Shown piece by piece: positions 34,741 to 43,216 of a stretch of DNA of 64,000 nucleotides. The notes beneath the pieces are model-generated. The model saw nothing but the letters and a program-made list of their open reading frames with translations. It ran no database searches and was not told where the DNA came from. A program made the translations under genes and the position numbers. This stretch comes from Phycisphaeraceae bacterium (lineage in GTDB: Bacteria > Planctomycetota > Phycisphaerae > Phycisphaerales > UBA1924), in contig JACKHB010000002.1 in assembly GCA_020639195.1 (NCBI GenBank), positions 496,001 through 560,000 of the forward strand, given 5' to 3'. The first letter of the stretch is position 1, and every line of letters begins with the position of its first letter.

Positions 34741-36348
34741 TCAGACGCGGGCCTTGGTCCACTTGTCGCCGAGGAACCGCGCAAGGAAGATCCCGCCACG
34801 GATCACGACCTCGCCGCACAGCCCGTACCACAGGCCCGCGAGGTGCGGCTCCCACGGCATGGGGTTGGGAATGACGCCTCCGCCGAGGGACTGCGGGAGC
34901 GGGATATCAACGCCCGAGAGCAAGTACGCCGCGGGCAGGCGGATCGCGTAGGTGCAGGTCCATGTCAGGGTCATGACCATGCGGACATCGCCCGCGCCGC
35001 GCAGCGCGGTTCGAAGCACGAGCGAGAGCGCAAAGGGCAACTGCACCGCGCCGCTGATGACCAGCAGCATCGGCACGGTCTCGAGGTGGGCGTCCTGCGG
35101 GCTGACCATGCCGGTGATCGCCTTGGGCGCGAGCATGAACGCCAGGCCGAGGAGGCCCATGAACGAGCCCGCCACGAGCGTGCAGCGCCACGTCGCGATG
35201 CGGGCCCGCACCGGGCTGCCGGCGCCGAGGTACTGGCCGGCGAGCGTCGCCGCGGCGGTGCCCATCGCGAACCCGGGCAAGAAGCTGAACGCCTCGATTC
35301 GGATCGCGACGATGTGCGAACCGAGCATGCCCTGGCCGATCCAGGCGACCATGAGAAGCACGAGAAAGTTGCCGGCCCACATGCCGAAGGTCTCGAGGAA
35401 GCTCGGCCAACCCAGGCGGACCAGGCGGGCGATCGTGTGCCAGTGTGGGCGCAGGCGGCGGCGGATGAGTCGCACCCCGGACCTTCCTCGGATGAGAAGG
35501 CCGATCGAGAGCAAAGCCCCCACCGCGTATGCGACCAGCGTGCCGATCGCGATGCCCGCCACGCCCATGTCGAAGTCGAAGGGATTGGCGAGCAGGACCT
35601 GCGTGACCTTGTGGCCATCGACCATGCGCGTGCGGGTGATGTCGCTGCCGACCAGGATCCAGCTCAACGGGACGTTGACGAGGTTGACGAGCGTCATGAT
35701 GACCAGCGGGCGGAGCGAGTCGCCGGCGCCTCGGGCGCAAGCGATGCCGCCGAAGAGCTGGGCCATGAACGGGGCCGAGAGGGCCATGATGGCCATGTAC
35801 ACGCGGAACGCACTGTTCGAGGCGCCCTCGAGCCCGAGCAGGACGGAGATCAAGGGCAGAGCTGCGATCATGACCAGCGCCACGACGACCCCGACGGCGA
35901 GTTGGAGCAGCACGCTCTGCGCCACCGCGGCGTTGGCGACGGCGAGGCGGCCCTTCCCCACGGCGCGGCTGATGAGCGCCGTTGAGCCGACGCCGATGGA
36001 TGCGATGGCCAGGCCCATGAACCATGCGAAGTACGAGGCGCCGCCGATCGCGTCGGTCTCCTCCGCTCCCAGGCCCGCGGCGAGGTAGGTGTCGGTGAAG
36101 CCGACCAGCGAGTTGAGCAGCGACTCGACGAAGATCGGCCAGGACAGCACCCAGATGGCGCGGTTCATGGTCAGTCCCGCGAGTCGGCCGGACTTGAGGC
36201 GGCCGTCGGGCGTCAGGCCGATCGTGCGTGCTTCGAACTCGCGCTTGCGTCGGCGCGCGGGGGCGAATCCCGAGGGCGGCTCGCCCATCGGGTCGCACAT
36301 CGCCGGGTCAACGACCCGCGGACCCTCGCCGTTGGAAGAAGACGCCAT
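34741..36348 (-). CDS. MATE family efflux transporter
   Basis: A multidrug and toxic compound extrusion transporter of about 535 residues with twelve membrane helices in two six-helix lobes. Typical sequence includes WPIFVESLLNSLVGFTDTYL (helix 1, after the conserved MNRAIWVLS) and GWPSFLETFGMWAGNFLVLL at the matching point of the second lobe, showing the internal pseudo-repeat. A 60-residue basic N-terminal extension precedes helix 1. MATE proteins export cationic compounds with Na+ or H+; the substrate is not predictable. ATG 36348 is preferred to GTG 36357. It lies 67 bp after the SpoIIE-like phosphatase gene on the same strand. Confidence 0.93.
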   Translation of the reverse strand: MASSSNGEGPRVVDPAMCDPMGEPPSGFAPARRRKREFEARTIGLTPDGRLKSGRLAGLTMNRAIWVLSWPIFVESLLNSLVGFTDTYLAAGLGAEETDAIGGASYFAWFMGLAIASIGVGSTALISRAVGKGRLAVANAAVAQSVLLQLAVGVVVALVMIAALPLISVLLGLEGASNSAFRVYMAIMALSAPFMAQLFGGIACARGAGDSLRPLVIMTLVNLVNVPLSWILVGSDITRTRMVDGHKVTQVLLANPFDFDMGVAGIAIGTLVAYAVGALLSIGLLIRGRSGVRLIRRRLRPHWHTIARLVRLGWPSFLETFGMWAGNFLVLLMVAWIGQGMLGSHIVAIRIEAFSFLPGFAMGTAAATLAGQYLGAGSPVRARIATWRCTLVAGSFMGLLGLAFMLAPKAITGMVSPQDAHLETVPMLLVISGAVQLPFALSLVLRTALRGAGDVRMVMTLTWTCTYAIRLPAAYLLSGVDIPLPQSLGGGVIPNPMPWEPHLAGLWYGLCGEVVIRGGIFLARFLGDKWTKARV

Positions 36349-36415
36349 CGTTCTCACCCGGATCTCGGGCGCTCCGCCACGCCGCGAGCCGCAATGGTAG
36401 ATCGTTCGGGCCCGC

Positions 36416-37432
36416 TTACCGAGCGGGGTCCCGCTCGTGGGACTCGGCGCGCGATGCCGCGCGCCGATACCGCCGGTTGAAGCGACTCAGGAACGCGCCG
36501 CCGACATTGGCCAGGGAGATCTGGGGCCATCCGATCGTGCGACGGCCGCGACGGGTAGTGAGGCCCCGCCAGAGATCGCCGACGAACGTCGCCATGGCGC
36601 GCAGTGCATCGCGCACGCCGCGGCGCTGGGCGAGGGCATTCCGCCGGATCAGCAGGAGCGTGAGATCATCGGCTTGGCGATCGGGGGAAGCGTTTTCGAG
36701 CGCCCGCCGGAGGTTGTCGATGAGCGTCTGCGGGGATTGCGGATCGAGGTCTTCCAGGAGCCTGAGCACGCCGGCCTCACCGAGCATCGAGCCGTCGGGC
36801 AGGCGCCGCTCGATCAGCGAGTCGGTGTAGAACAGCAGCAGATCCTCGGGGCCGAGGCGGAACTGCTCCTCGTCGTATCGGGCGGGGCCCACGACGCCCA
36901 GCGGCAGGTTGCTGAGTTCAGGCGCATCGAGATGGTCGTCGTCGCCCACCACGACTCGCGACCAGGACTCGTCGCGGGCGCTGTATCGCATGGGGCGAGG
37001 GTGGCCGGCGTTGGAGATCGAGGCGTCGCCCGTGGGGCCCCACAGTGTGGCCACGACGGCGGTCGCGAAGAGCCCATCGCCGCGCGCCAACTCGAACTCC
37101 GCATTGACACGCTCAACGAATCGGCGTTGGTCGTGGAAGTTGATGTAGCGGCGCATCAGATCGCGAAGATCGACGGCGACCTCGGCGACGCTGGGGCCGT
37201 GGCCGCTGACGTCGGCAACCAACAGGCGCGTGATGCGGCCGGTGGCGCAGCTCGACACGTAGTAGAGGTCGCCGCCGCCCTTGTCGGGCTCGAGCGGACG
37301 AGCGTAGACCCACGCGTCAACGCCGGGCATGACAACGCCGTTGTTGGTCGCGACGTTGCCGCCCCAGACTTCCATGCACTGCATGAGATGCGAGGCATCG
37401 GCACGCGTGGCGCTGGAGGCTCCGCCGGGCAT
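36416..37432 (-). CDS. SpoIIE/PP2C-type protein phosphatase
   Basis: A 338-residue Ser/Thr phosphatase of the SpoIIE (PPM) family. Metal-binding acids are seen in KGGGDLYYV, in LLVADVSGHGPSVAEVAVDL and in the C-terminal QADDLTLLLI. GDGLFATAVVATL and ISNAGHPRPMRYSA are standard strands, and LLLFYTDSLIERRLPDGSML is the late conserved motif (canonical TDG is TDS here). There is no N-terminal sensor domain; a basic Arg-rich tail of 60 residues follows the catalytic domain. Such phosphatases usually act on STAS anti-sigma antagonists, none of which is in this window. Its ATG lies 3 bp after the stop of the B12-MeaB gene, so they are co-transcribed. Confidence 0.9.
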   Translation of the reverse strand: MPGGASSATRADASHLMQCMEVWGGNVATNNGVVMPGVDAWVYARPLEPDKGGGDLYYVSSCATGRITRLLVADVSGHGPSVAEVAVDLRDLMRRYINFHDQRRFVERVNAEFELARGDGLFATAVVATLWGPTGDASISNAGHPRPMRYSARDESWSRVVVGDDDHLDAPELSNLPLGVVGPARYDEEQFRLGPEDLLLFYTDSLIERRLPDGSMLGEAGVLRLLEDLDPQSPQTLIDNLRRALENASPDRQADDLTLLLIRRNALAQRRGVRDALRAMATFVGDLWRGLTTRRGRRTIGWPQISLANVGGAFLSRFNRRYRRAASRAESHERDPAR

Positions 37433-37435
37433 GGT

Positions 37436-38578
37436 CTAGACGAGGATAGCGTCGAGCAGTTCGGGGATGCCGCGCCCGTGCGTGGCGACGGTCTCCACCA
37501 CGCGACGCCTTCCGGCGACGTCCTTGAGGTCGCGCATGAGCTCATTCTGGCCGGCGTGGTCGGCCTTGTTGCAGACGAAGATGTCGGCAATCTCGAGGAT
37601 CCCCGCCTTGTCCATCTGCACGGCGTCGCCCATGCCGGGCGTGAGCACGACCAGGGTCTGGTCCACGTGGTCGCGGATGCGGGTCTCGTTCTGGCCAGCG
37701 CCGACGGTCTCGACGAAGAGCGTGCCGATGCCGGCGCCGCCGATGAGGTCGATGATCTGCGGCAGGGCGTGGTAGTCCTCGCCTCGGATCGCGAGACTCC
37801 GGTAGTAGATGCGCTCGTCGAGGCTGTTGAAGTCCACGCGGAGACGATCGCCCAGGAGGGCGCCGCTCGTGATCGGGCTCATGGGGTCGAACGCGACGAC
37901 GCCCACTCGCCCCAGAGCCGGATCGGATTGGGCCCGGCGCGTCAACTCGCCGGCGAGCTGAGCCACCAGCGTGCTCTTGCCGGCGCCGGGCGAGCCCGTC
38001 ACGCCGATCACTCGGGCCGGACGCGATAACGCGGCATCGTCACGCAGCGAGCCGGACTCGTGGATCATGGAGATGTCGCGCGCGAGCTGGGCCGTCGGGT
38101 TGTCGCCGGGGATCACGGCGGCTCGCTGTCGCACCGCGCTGCGCACCGCGTCCACGATGTCCTCGAGGCCGACACCGGTCGTGAAGCACGCGGCGATGCC
38201 GGCGCTCTTAAGGGCCGGGATGTCCTCCTGCGGGAGGATGCCCCCCATGTGCACGGGAATGTCGGGGCGTCCGACCCGCCCCATCTCCTCCACGAGCCGA
38301 GGGCCGAGGGAGAGGTGCGAGTTGCTCATCATGCTCGCGGCGATGACGTCGGCGTCCTCATCGCGGGCGGAGATCGCCAGGCTGCGTGCGGTCTGCCACA
38401 GGCCGGAATAGATGACGTGGATGCCGGAATCCCGAAGGGCGCGGGCGATGACCTTGACGCCGCGGTCGTGGCCGTCGAGACCCATCTTGCCCAGCAGGAC
38501 GCGCGGTCGATGGGGGAGATCGGCGCAGCGATCGCGCTTCTCGAACTCTGAGGTCGGGGTGTTGAGGGTGCGGGACAT
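37436..38578 (-). CDS. B12-binding domain fused to MeaB/ArgK GTPase
   Basis: A 380-residue fusion. Residues about 24-150 form a cobalamin-binding domain with the DxHxxG motif (Asp35, His37, Gly40 in KMGLDGHDRG), followed by SGLWQT and HMGGILP, as in the small domain of methylmalonyl-CoA mutase. Residues about 188-380 are a MeaB-type G3E GTPase with P-loop GSPGAGKST (195-203), Walker acids in VVAFDPMSP and VETVGAGQNE, and NKAD. MeaB loads and protects B12 on acyl-CoA mutases. The mutase catalytic TIM barrel is absent, unlike in IcmF, where B12-binding, GTPase and catalytic domains are in one chain. The catalytic subunit is presumably elsewhere. ATG 38578 is the first Met before the family region. 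Confidence 0.93.
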   Translation of the reverse strand: MSRTLNTPTSEFEKRDRCADLPHRPRVLLGKMGLDGHDRGVKVIARALRDSGIHVIYSGLWQTARSLAISARDEDADVIAASMMSNSHLSLGPRLVEEMGRVGRPDIPVHMGGILPQEDIPALKSAGIAACFTTGVGLEDIVDAVRSAVRQRAAVIPGDNPTAQLARDISMIHESGSLRDDAALSRPARVIGVTGSPGAGKSTLVAQLAGELTRRAQSDPALGRVGVVAFDPMSPITSGALLGDRLRVDFNSLDERIYYRSLAIRGEDYHALPQIIDLIGGAGIGTLFVETVGAGQNETRIRDHVDQTLVVLTPGMGDAVQMDKAGILEIADIFVCNKADHAGQNELMRDLKDVAGRRRVVETVATHGRGIPELLDAILV

Positions 38579-38717
38579 GGGGGAGGAGATGGTAGGAGCG
38601 AGGTGCGAATCGCGACCGGTACGCGCCGGCATGAGGCGATGCAGCCGGCGCGTGTTGACGCACGGCGAGGGAGTTCTCACGAGAGCGCGACCGGACTTCC
38701 GGGTCGAAGCGCGATGA

Positions 38718-39212
38718 TCAGCCGCGGACGAACGCGATCGCTGGCATATCCGTCTGAGCCTCATCCGGCACGACCATGAGGACGCCGTTGTCGAGCGACG
38801 CGTGGCCCTGAGACTCCTCGCCGTTCTTGTTGTCCGTCCACGTCATTTTGAACCGGTTGTCGCCATCTTTGGACCAGGTTCCGACAAAGGAACCCTCTTC
38901 TCCAGCGATATTGCCGTTGGCCGTCATCGTGCCGTCGGCCTTGACCACCAGACTCATTTCCATCTTGAATTGCGAGAGACGCCGCTGGATTTCGGGGCTG
39001 TTGAAGTCCGTCCCGGCGGGGATGGCGCCGGCCTCTACCTGGGCATCAAATGCGGCGCGCATGAACCGCGGCCCGTCCACCGTCCACGTGCCGACGATGC
39101 CCTTGGAACTGGAGGCGGTCTTGCCGCTGTCCTTGCCCTTGCCGCCGCAGGCCGGCACGAGCGTGGCGGTCAGGAACGCACAGAGAACGACGGTGATCAG
39201 ACGCTGCAGCAT
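38718..39212 (-). CDS. Lipoprotein of unknown function
   Basis: The 164-residue product has a lipoprotein signal (MLQRLITVVLCAFLTATLVP, lipobox VPAC) and a Gly/Lys/Ser linker after the Cys. The mature part is a beta-rich small domain that opens GIVGTWTVDGPRFM, continues with MSLVVKADGTMTANGNIAGE, and closes FVGTWSKDGDNRFKMTWTDN. The paired GTW strands recall lipocalin-like or DUF4923-like small beta barrels common in lipoproteins. Function is unknown. ATG 39212 is the only start compatible with the signal; the longer frame is antisense to the heme-binding gene. Confidence 0.8.
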   Translation of the reverse strand: MLQRLITVVLCAFLTATLVPACGGKGKDSGKTASSSKGIVGTWTVDGPRFMRAAFDAQVEAGAIPAGTDFNSPEIQRRLSQFKMEMSLVVKADGTMTANGNIAGEEGSFVGTWSKDGDNRFKMTWTDNKNGEESQGHASLDNGVLMVVPDEAQTDMPAIAFVRG

Positions 39213-39334
39213 GGACTCATTCCTCCACGGTTCGCTTGAGAATCCTGACAGTAGCCTCTCAATGGTTCTGAGCCCATGAATCCGGGTTGGCGACCCGCTC
39301 GAATCTACCACACATGTCAGAAGGAGAAACCCCG

Positions 39335-40162
39335 ATGCCGTTGGGATTGACCGCTGTTCTCGGCGTTGCCGGGATGTTCGCCGCGGGAGCGTTGTGTGGT
39401 GCGGCGCGTGCCGCGCAGCCCGTCGAGCCGCCCGAGGAGTGTGCGTTGCAGGAGGGGCCGGCCGAGCCTTGCATCCCGGCCCCGGGCACGGTGCGACGCC
39501 TGGGGGGGTCGCCTGAGGCCGAGGTCCGGCGCGAGGGCGAGATGTACCTGGCGGGGAGCGCCCGGATCGACACGCCGCTGCCGGACGGGTACCCCGACCC
39601 GACGCCTCCGGGGGCCATCGATCTGAAGGGCTACCCGAGCGTGCGTCGGGCCGAGTACCACACCTCGGGCAACACGGCTCTGGGTTCGAACGTGGGGTTC
39701 TGGCGGCTGTTTCGGCACATCGAGCGGAACGAGATCGCGATGACCTCGCCCGTCGAGATGGACTACCCCGCATTGACGGGCGACGGCTTGGGGCGGCTGG
39801 ACGAGTGGACGATGTCCTTCCTGTATCGCTCTGCGGACCTGGGCCCGGAGGGAGAGTTCTCGGGAGTGGTTGTTCGCGACACGGAGCCGGTGACGGTGGT
39901 ATCGCTTGGGTTCCAGGGCGGGTACTCCCTGAGCAGAACCACGCGGGCGCTTGCCGAGCTCGAGGCGTGGCTCGGAGGGCAGGTCGAGTGGATTCGCGAC
40001 GGCGATGCCCGGGTGTTCCACTACAACGGTCCCAATGTGCCCTCGCGTGATCGTTGGGGCGAGGTTCAGATCCCGGTGCGTCCGGCGGTGAACGAGGAAG
40101 CCAAACCGGTCGCCGGAGAGGTCCCCACCGGCATGTCGTGCTCGGGCCGGTCGGCCCGGTGA
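39335..40162 (+). CDS. SOUL-type heme-binding family protein, exported
   Basis: The 275-residue product begins with a signal sequence (PLGLTAVLGVAGMFAAGALC, then AARA). Its core has the SOUL/HBP family elements: YPSVRRAEYHTSGNTALGSN, GFWRLFRHIERNEIAMTSPV (the I-x-MT-x-PV motif) and WTMSFLYRSADLGPEGEF. SOUL proteins bind heme or other tetrapyrroles hydrophobically; no conserved His ligand can be assigned here. ATG 39335 is chosen because AGAAGGAGA lies at correct spacing; two upstream Met codons lack one. Its stop overlaps the GTG of the next gene, so the two are coupled. Confidence 0.82.
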   Translation: MPLGLTAVLGVAGMFAAGALCGAARAAQPVEPPEECALQEGPAEPCIPAPGTVRRLGGSPEAEVRREGEMYLAGSARIDTPLPDGYPDPTPPGAIDLKGYPSVRRAEYHTSGNTALGSNVGFWRLFRHIERNEIAMTSPVEMDYPALTGDGLGRLDEWTMSFLYRSADLGPEGEFSGVVVRDTEPVTVVSLGFQGGYSLSRTTRALAELEAWLGGQVEWIRDGDARVFHYNGPNVPSRDRWGEVQIPVRPAVNEEAKPVAGEVPTGMSCSGRSAR

Positions 40163-40590
40163 CGCTGCTGCTGGTTCACCTCTCGGCCGCGCTGTTCATG
40201 GTGGGCGTGATCTGGTTCGTGCAGGTCGTGCACTATCCGCTGCTGGCGCGCGTCGGGACCGGCGTGTTCGCGGGGTACCACGCGGCGCACGTGAGGCGGA
40301 CATCGATGGTCGTGATGTTGCCCATGCTGGTCGAGGTGGTGGCGAGTGTGATGCTGGTGGTGCGCGCGGGGGAGGCGGGGCCGCCCAGATGGATGGGGCT
40401 GGCCGGCCTGGTGCTGCTGGCAATTGTGTGGGTCTCGACCTTTGCGGTGCAGGTTCCGCTGCACGACCGCCTTGGACGGTCCGGGAGCGCGCGTGCGATC
40501 CGCGCGCTGGTCGCGACCAACTGGGTTCGGACCACCGGCTGGACGGCGCGGGGCGCTCTAGCGGTGGCGATGGTCGATGCGGCGCGATGA
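40159..40590 (+). CDS. Four-helix integral membrane protein
   Basis: From GTG 40159, overlapping the heme-binding gene's stop, the 143-residue product has four hydrophobic helices (about 3-25, 46-68, 77-97 and 117-140). Family-like elements are WFVQVVHYPLLARVG in helix 1 and VPLHDRL with a following TNWVRT before helix 4. His residues near the membrane (VVHYPLL, AGYHAAHVRR) could bind metal or heme. Together with the coupled SOUL-type gene they may form a small heme-related unit; this is inference. No named family is certain. Confidence 0.75.
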   Translation: MTLLLVHLSAALFMVGVIWFVQVVHYPLLARVGTGVFAGYHAAHVRRTSMVVMLPMLVEVVASVMLVVRAGEAGPPRWMGLAGLVLLAIVWVSTFAVQVPLHDRLGRSGSARAIRALVATNWVRTTGWTARGALAVAMVDAAR

Positions 40591-40636
40591 GGCACACGGA
40601 GCGCGGGATAGCATGGGACGTTGGCGGAGGTGAGCG

Positions 40637-42076
40637 TTGAGGCCCCTGATCTGGTTTCGATCCGACCTCCGCGTGCACGACAATCCCGCGCTGTCGGGCG
40701 CGACGCACGAGGCGACGCGCGGAGCGGTGGCGGTGTTTGTGGTGTGTCCGCGCCAGTGGGCCGAGCACGACTGGGCTCCGGTGCGGGTGGACTTCGTGCT
40801 GCGATGCGTCGCGGCCCTGTCGGAAAGGTTGGACCGGCTTGGGATCGCGCTGCGGATCGTGGCGGTCCCTCGGTTCGAGGGCGTCGCGCCCGCCCTTTGC
40901 GCGGTCGCGCGCGAGCACGGGTGCGATGCGCTGTTCTTCAACCGGGAGTTGGAGGTCAACGAGGCGAGGCGCGACCGCGCGGTGCGCCGGGCGTTCGAGG
41001 CGGACGGGCTTGCGGTGCACGCGTTTGACGACGCGACGATGCTGCCACCGGGGAGCGTGCTGACCAACGAGGGGAAGTGGTACACCGTGTACACGCCGTT
41101 TCGGCGGCGGTTCGTCGAGACGTATCTCGAACGGGGAGGACTCAGGGCCGAGCCCGCTCCGAGGAGGCAGGCCGCGAGGGTGGGAGAATCGGACGTCGTG
41201 CCGCAGCGGCCCGGCGCGTTCGACGGTCTGTCCCGCCCAGACCTCTGGCCCGGGGGTGAGGATGCCGGACTCGGGAGGCTCGAGTCGTTCCTGGAGACGG
41301 GGATCACGCGGTATCACGAGCAGCGCGACGCACCGGCGCTCTCGGGGACCAGCACGCTGTCGCCCTATCTCACCAGCGGGGTGGTGTCCGTGGGCGAGTG
41401 CCTGAGGCGCGCGGTCGAGGCCGACGGGCATGAGCCCGAGCCGCGGCCGAACCGCAAGAGCGGGCCGCAGACGTGGATCAATGAGCTGATCTGGCGGGAG
41501 TTCTACAGGCACCTGCTGGTCGGGTTTCCTCGCCTGTGCATGGGGACGAGTTTTCGGCGCGAGTACGACGCGATCCGGTGGAGTGCGAACAGCGAACATC
41601 TGGCGGCATGGCAGGAGGGACGGACCGGCGTCCCGATCGTGGACGCCGCGATGCGGCAACTGGCGCAGTCCGGCTGGATGCACAACCGCTGCCGCATGAT
41701 CGCCGCGATGTTTCTGACAAAGAACCTGCTGATCGACTGGCGCGAGGGCGAGCGATACTTCATGCGGCATCTCGTCGATGGCGATCTCGCGTCGAACAAC
41801 GGTGGATGGCAGTGGTCGGCCTCGACTGGCACGGACGCGGCGCCGTATTTCCGCGTGTTCAATCCGGCGAGCCAGTCGAAGACGCACGACCCTGATGGGA
41901 CCTACATCCGGCGATTCGTGCCGGAACTGGCCGAACTCGACGGCGACGCGATCCACGAGCCGTGGACGCTTCCGGCGCTGCTTCGTGCGGGGATTGGGTA
42001 TCCCGATCCGATCGTGGACCTGAAGGCCAGCCGTGACCGTGCGATTGAGGCGTTTCGGGAGGTCGCCCGCGCCTGA
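40637..42076 (+). CDS. phrB: Class I CPD photolyase (deoxyribodipyrimidine photo-lyase)
   Basis: A blue-light, FAD-dependent enzyme of 479 residues that splits cyclobutane pyrimidine dimers. The N-terminal antenna-binding Rossmann domain starts LIWFRSDLRVHDNPALSGAT. The FAD domain has GTSTLSPYLTSGVVSVGECL, TWINELIWREFYRHLLVGFP, and the lesion-binding WMHNRCRMIAAMFLTKNLLI with NGGWQWSASTGTDAAPYFRV. The start is TTG at 40637, with GGCGGAGGTG just upstream; there is no in-frame ATG nearby. It ends 3 bp before the convergent lysK. Confidence 0.95.
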   Translation: MRPLIWFRSDLRVHDNPALSGATHEATRGAVAVFVVCPRQWAEHDWAPVRVDFVLRCVAALSERLDRLGIALRIVAVPRFEGVAPALCAVAREHGCDALFFNRELEVNEARRDRAVRRAFEADGLAVHAFDDATMLPPGSVLTNEGKWYTVYTPFRRRFVETYLERGGLRAEPAPRRQAARVGESDVVPQRPGAFDGLSRPDLWPGGEDAGLGRLESFLETGITRYHEQRDAPALSGTSTLSPYLTSGVVSVGECLRRAVEADGHEPEPRPNRKSGPQTWINELIWREFYRHLLVGFPRLCMGTSFRREYDAIRWSANSEHLAAWQEGRTGVPIVDAAMRQLAQSGWMHNRCRMIAAMFLTKNLLIDWREGERYFMRHLVDGDLASNNGGWQWSASTGTDAAPYFRVFNPASQSKTHDPDGTYIRRFVPELAELDGDAIHEPWTLPALLRAGIGYPDPIVDLKASRDRAIEAFREVARA

Positions 42077-42079
42077 GCA

Positions 42080-43216
42080 TCAGGACCGCGCGAGGGGTGC
42101 GGGCGCTGGGTCCGGTCGCGCTGCCGCGAGTTCTAGCGCGAGCGACCCGACCGCGCTTCGCAGCACGCCGATCGCGCGCAGGAACTCCTGGATCTCGATG
42201 TGCTCGTCGGGCGTGTGGTCGAGGCTTGAATCGCCGGGGCCGTATGCGGCGATGGGGCAGTTCCAGGCGGGACCAACGACATTCATGTCGGAGGTTCCGG
42301 TCTTGAGAAGGGGGCGCGCTCGAGCGCCGAAGGCTCGGATGGCCTGCGACAGCGCGCGGGCGACGGGCGAGGCGCGATCGGCGAGGATCGCACGTTCATG
42401 GCCGAGGCATTCGACCGTCGCGCCGCCCGCATGGCCAAGGCAGATGGACTCGACGGCGGTGGGGTCGACTCCGGGCGGAAGGCGAAAGCCCGCGAGCGCG
42501 TCGACCGAGTCGGTCAGCCCATCGGACCTTGTGTTAACGGAACGCAGGCCGGCCTGTATGGAATGGAACGCCGAGGCATCCGGTGGGGCAAGCATGTGGC
42601 AGTCGCGAAGAACGGCGCTCCACCATGCGAAGCAGGTATCGGCAGGGGCGGGCGCGGGGCCGGCGGTGTGAGCGCCGTCCGACGCGATCGAGTATCGGGC
42701 GAGCAGGCGGCCCTTGTAGCCGATCGTGAATCCGTCGGCGCCGCTGGGTTCTCCGATGATGCACGCAGCGGGGGCATAGCGGGAAATCAGGGCGCGAGCG
42801 CCACGGGACGCCGGCGTCTCTTCCTCCACGGCGCCGATCACGATCAGGCGGGCGCCATGGGGAAGAGGGGCGCACACGGTCGCGGCGATCATCGCGGCCA
42901 AGGGCCCCTTGGCGTCGACGGCGCCTCGGGCGTGAATGCGCCCACCGGCTTCGCGGTATGGCACGTCGCCGCCGACGGTGTCCATGTGACCGAGCAGGAT
43001 GATGTCGACGGTGGCAGGATCGGAGCGGAGCGGGTCTCCAGAAGTCGCGCCGATGGCGTTGCCGGCGCAGTCGATCGCGGTGGCAAGGCCCAGCGCGCTC
43101 ATGCGTTCCACGAGCAGGCATGCGAGCGGCTGCTCCTGACCGGACAGGCTGGGCGTCCGCAGCATGTCGCTGAGCAGTCCGAGGGTCTCGGCGTCGGACA
43201 TCGGCGCGTAGGTCAT
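42080..43216 (-). CDS. lysK: [LysW]-lysine / [LysW]-ornithine hydrolase (M20 family)
   Basis: A 378-residue metal-dependent amidohydrolase that releases lysine (or ornithine) from the C-terminal Glu of the carrier LysW. M20 metal ligands are visible: His and Asp in LLGHMDTVGG, Asp in RGAVDAKGPLAAMI, the Glu pair in GAVEEETPASRGA, Glu in IIGEPSGADG and the late His in SLDHTPDEHIEIQEF. It could pass for ArgE or DapE, but gene order settles it as LysK, the last step of the LysW operon. Its ATG overlaps the lysZ stop by four bases (43213-43216). Confidence 0.92.
   Translation of the reverse strand: MTYAPMSDAETLGLLSDMLRTPSLSGQEQPLACLLVERMSALGLATAIDCAGNAIGATSGDPLRSDPATVDIILLGHMDTVGGDVPYREAGGRIHARGAVDAKGPLAAMIAATVCAPLPHGARLIVIGAVEEETPASRGARALISRYAPAACIIGEPSGADGFTIGYKGRLLARYSIASDGAHTAGPAPAPADTCFAWWSAVLRDCHMLAPPDASAFHSIQAGLRSVNTRSDGLTDSVDALAGFRLPPGVDPTAVESICLGHAGGATVECLGHERAILADRASPVARALSQAIRAFGARARPLLKTGTSDMNVVGPAWNCPIAAYGPGDSSLDHTPDEHIEIQEFLRAIGVLRSAVGSLALELAAARPDPAPAPLARS

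Noticed and set aside
36349..36415. Gap between the MATE and phosphatase genes as a promoter
   Set aside because: No -35/-10 pair with acceptable spacing is seen; the same-strand layout fits co-transcription.
39213..39773. Longer N-terminal frame of the lipoprotein gene
   Set aside because: It is antisense to the SOUL-type heme protein gene and adds Arg/Pro/Ser-rich sequence before a perfect lipobox.
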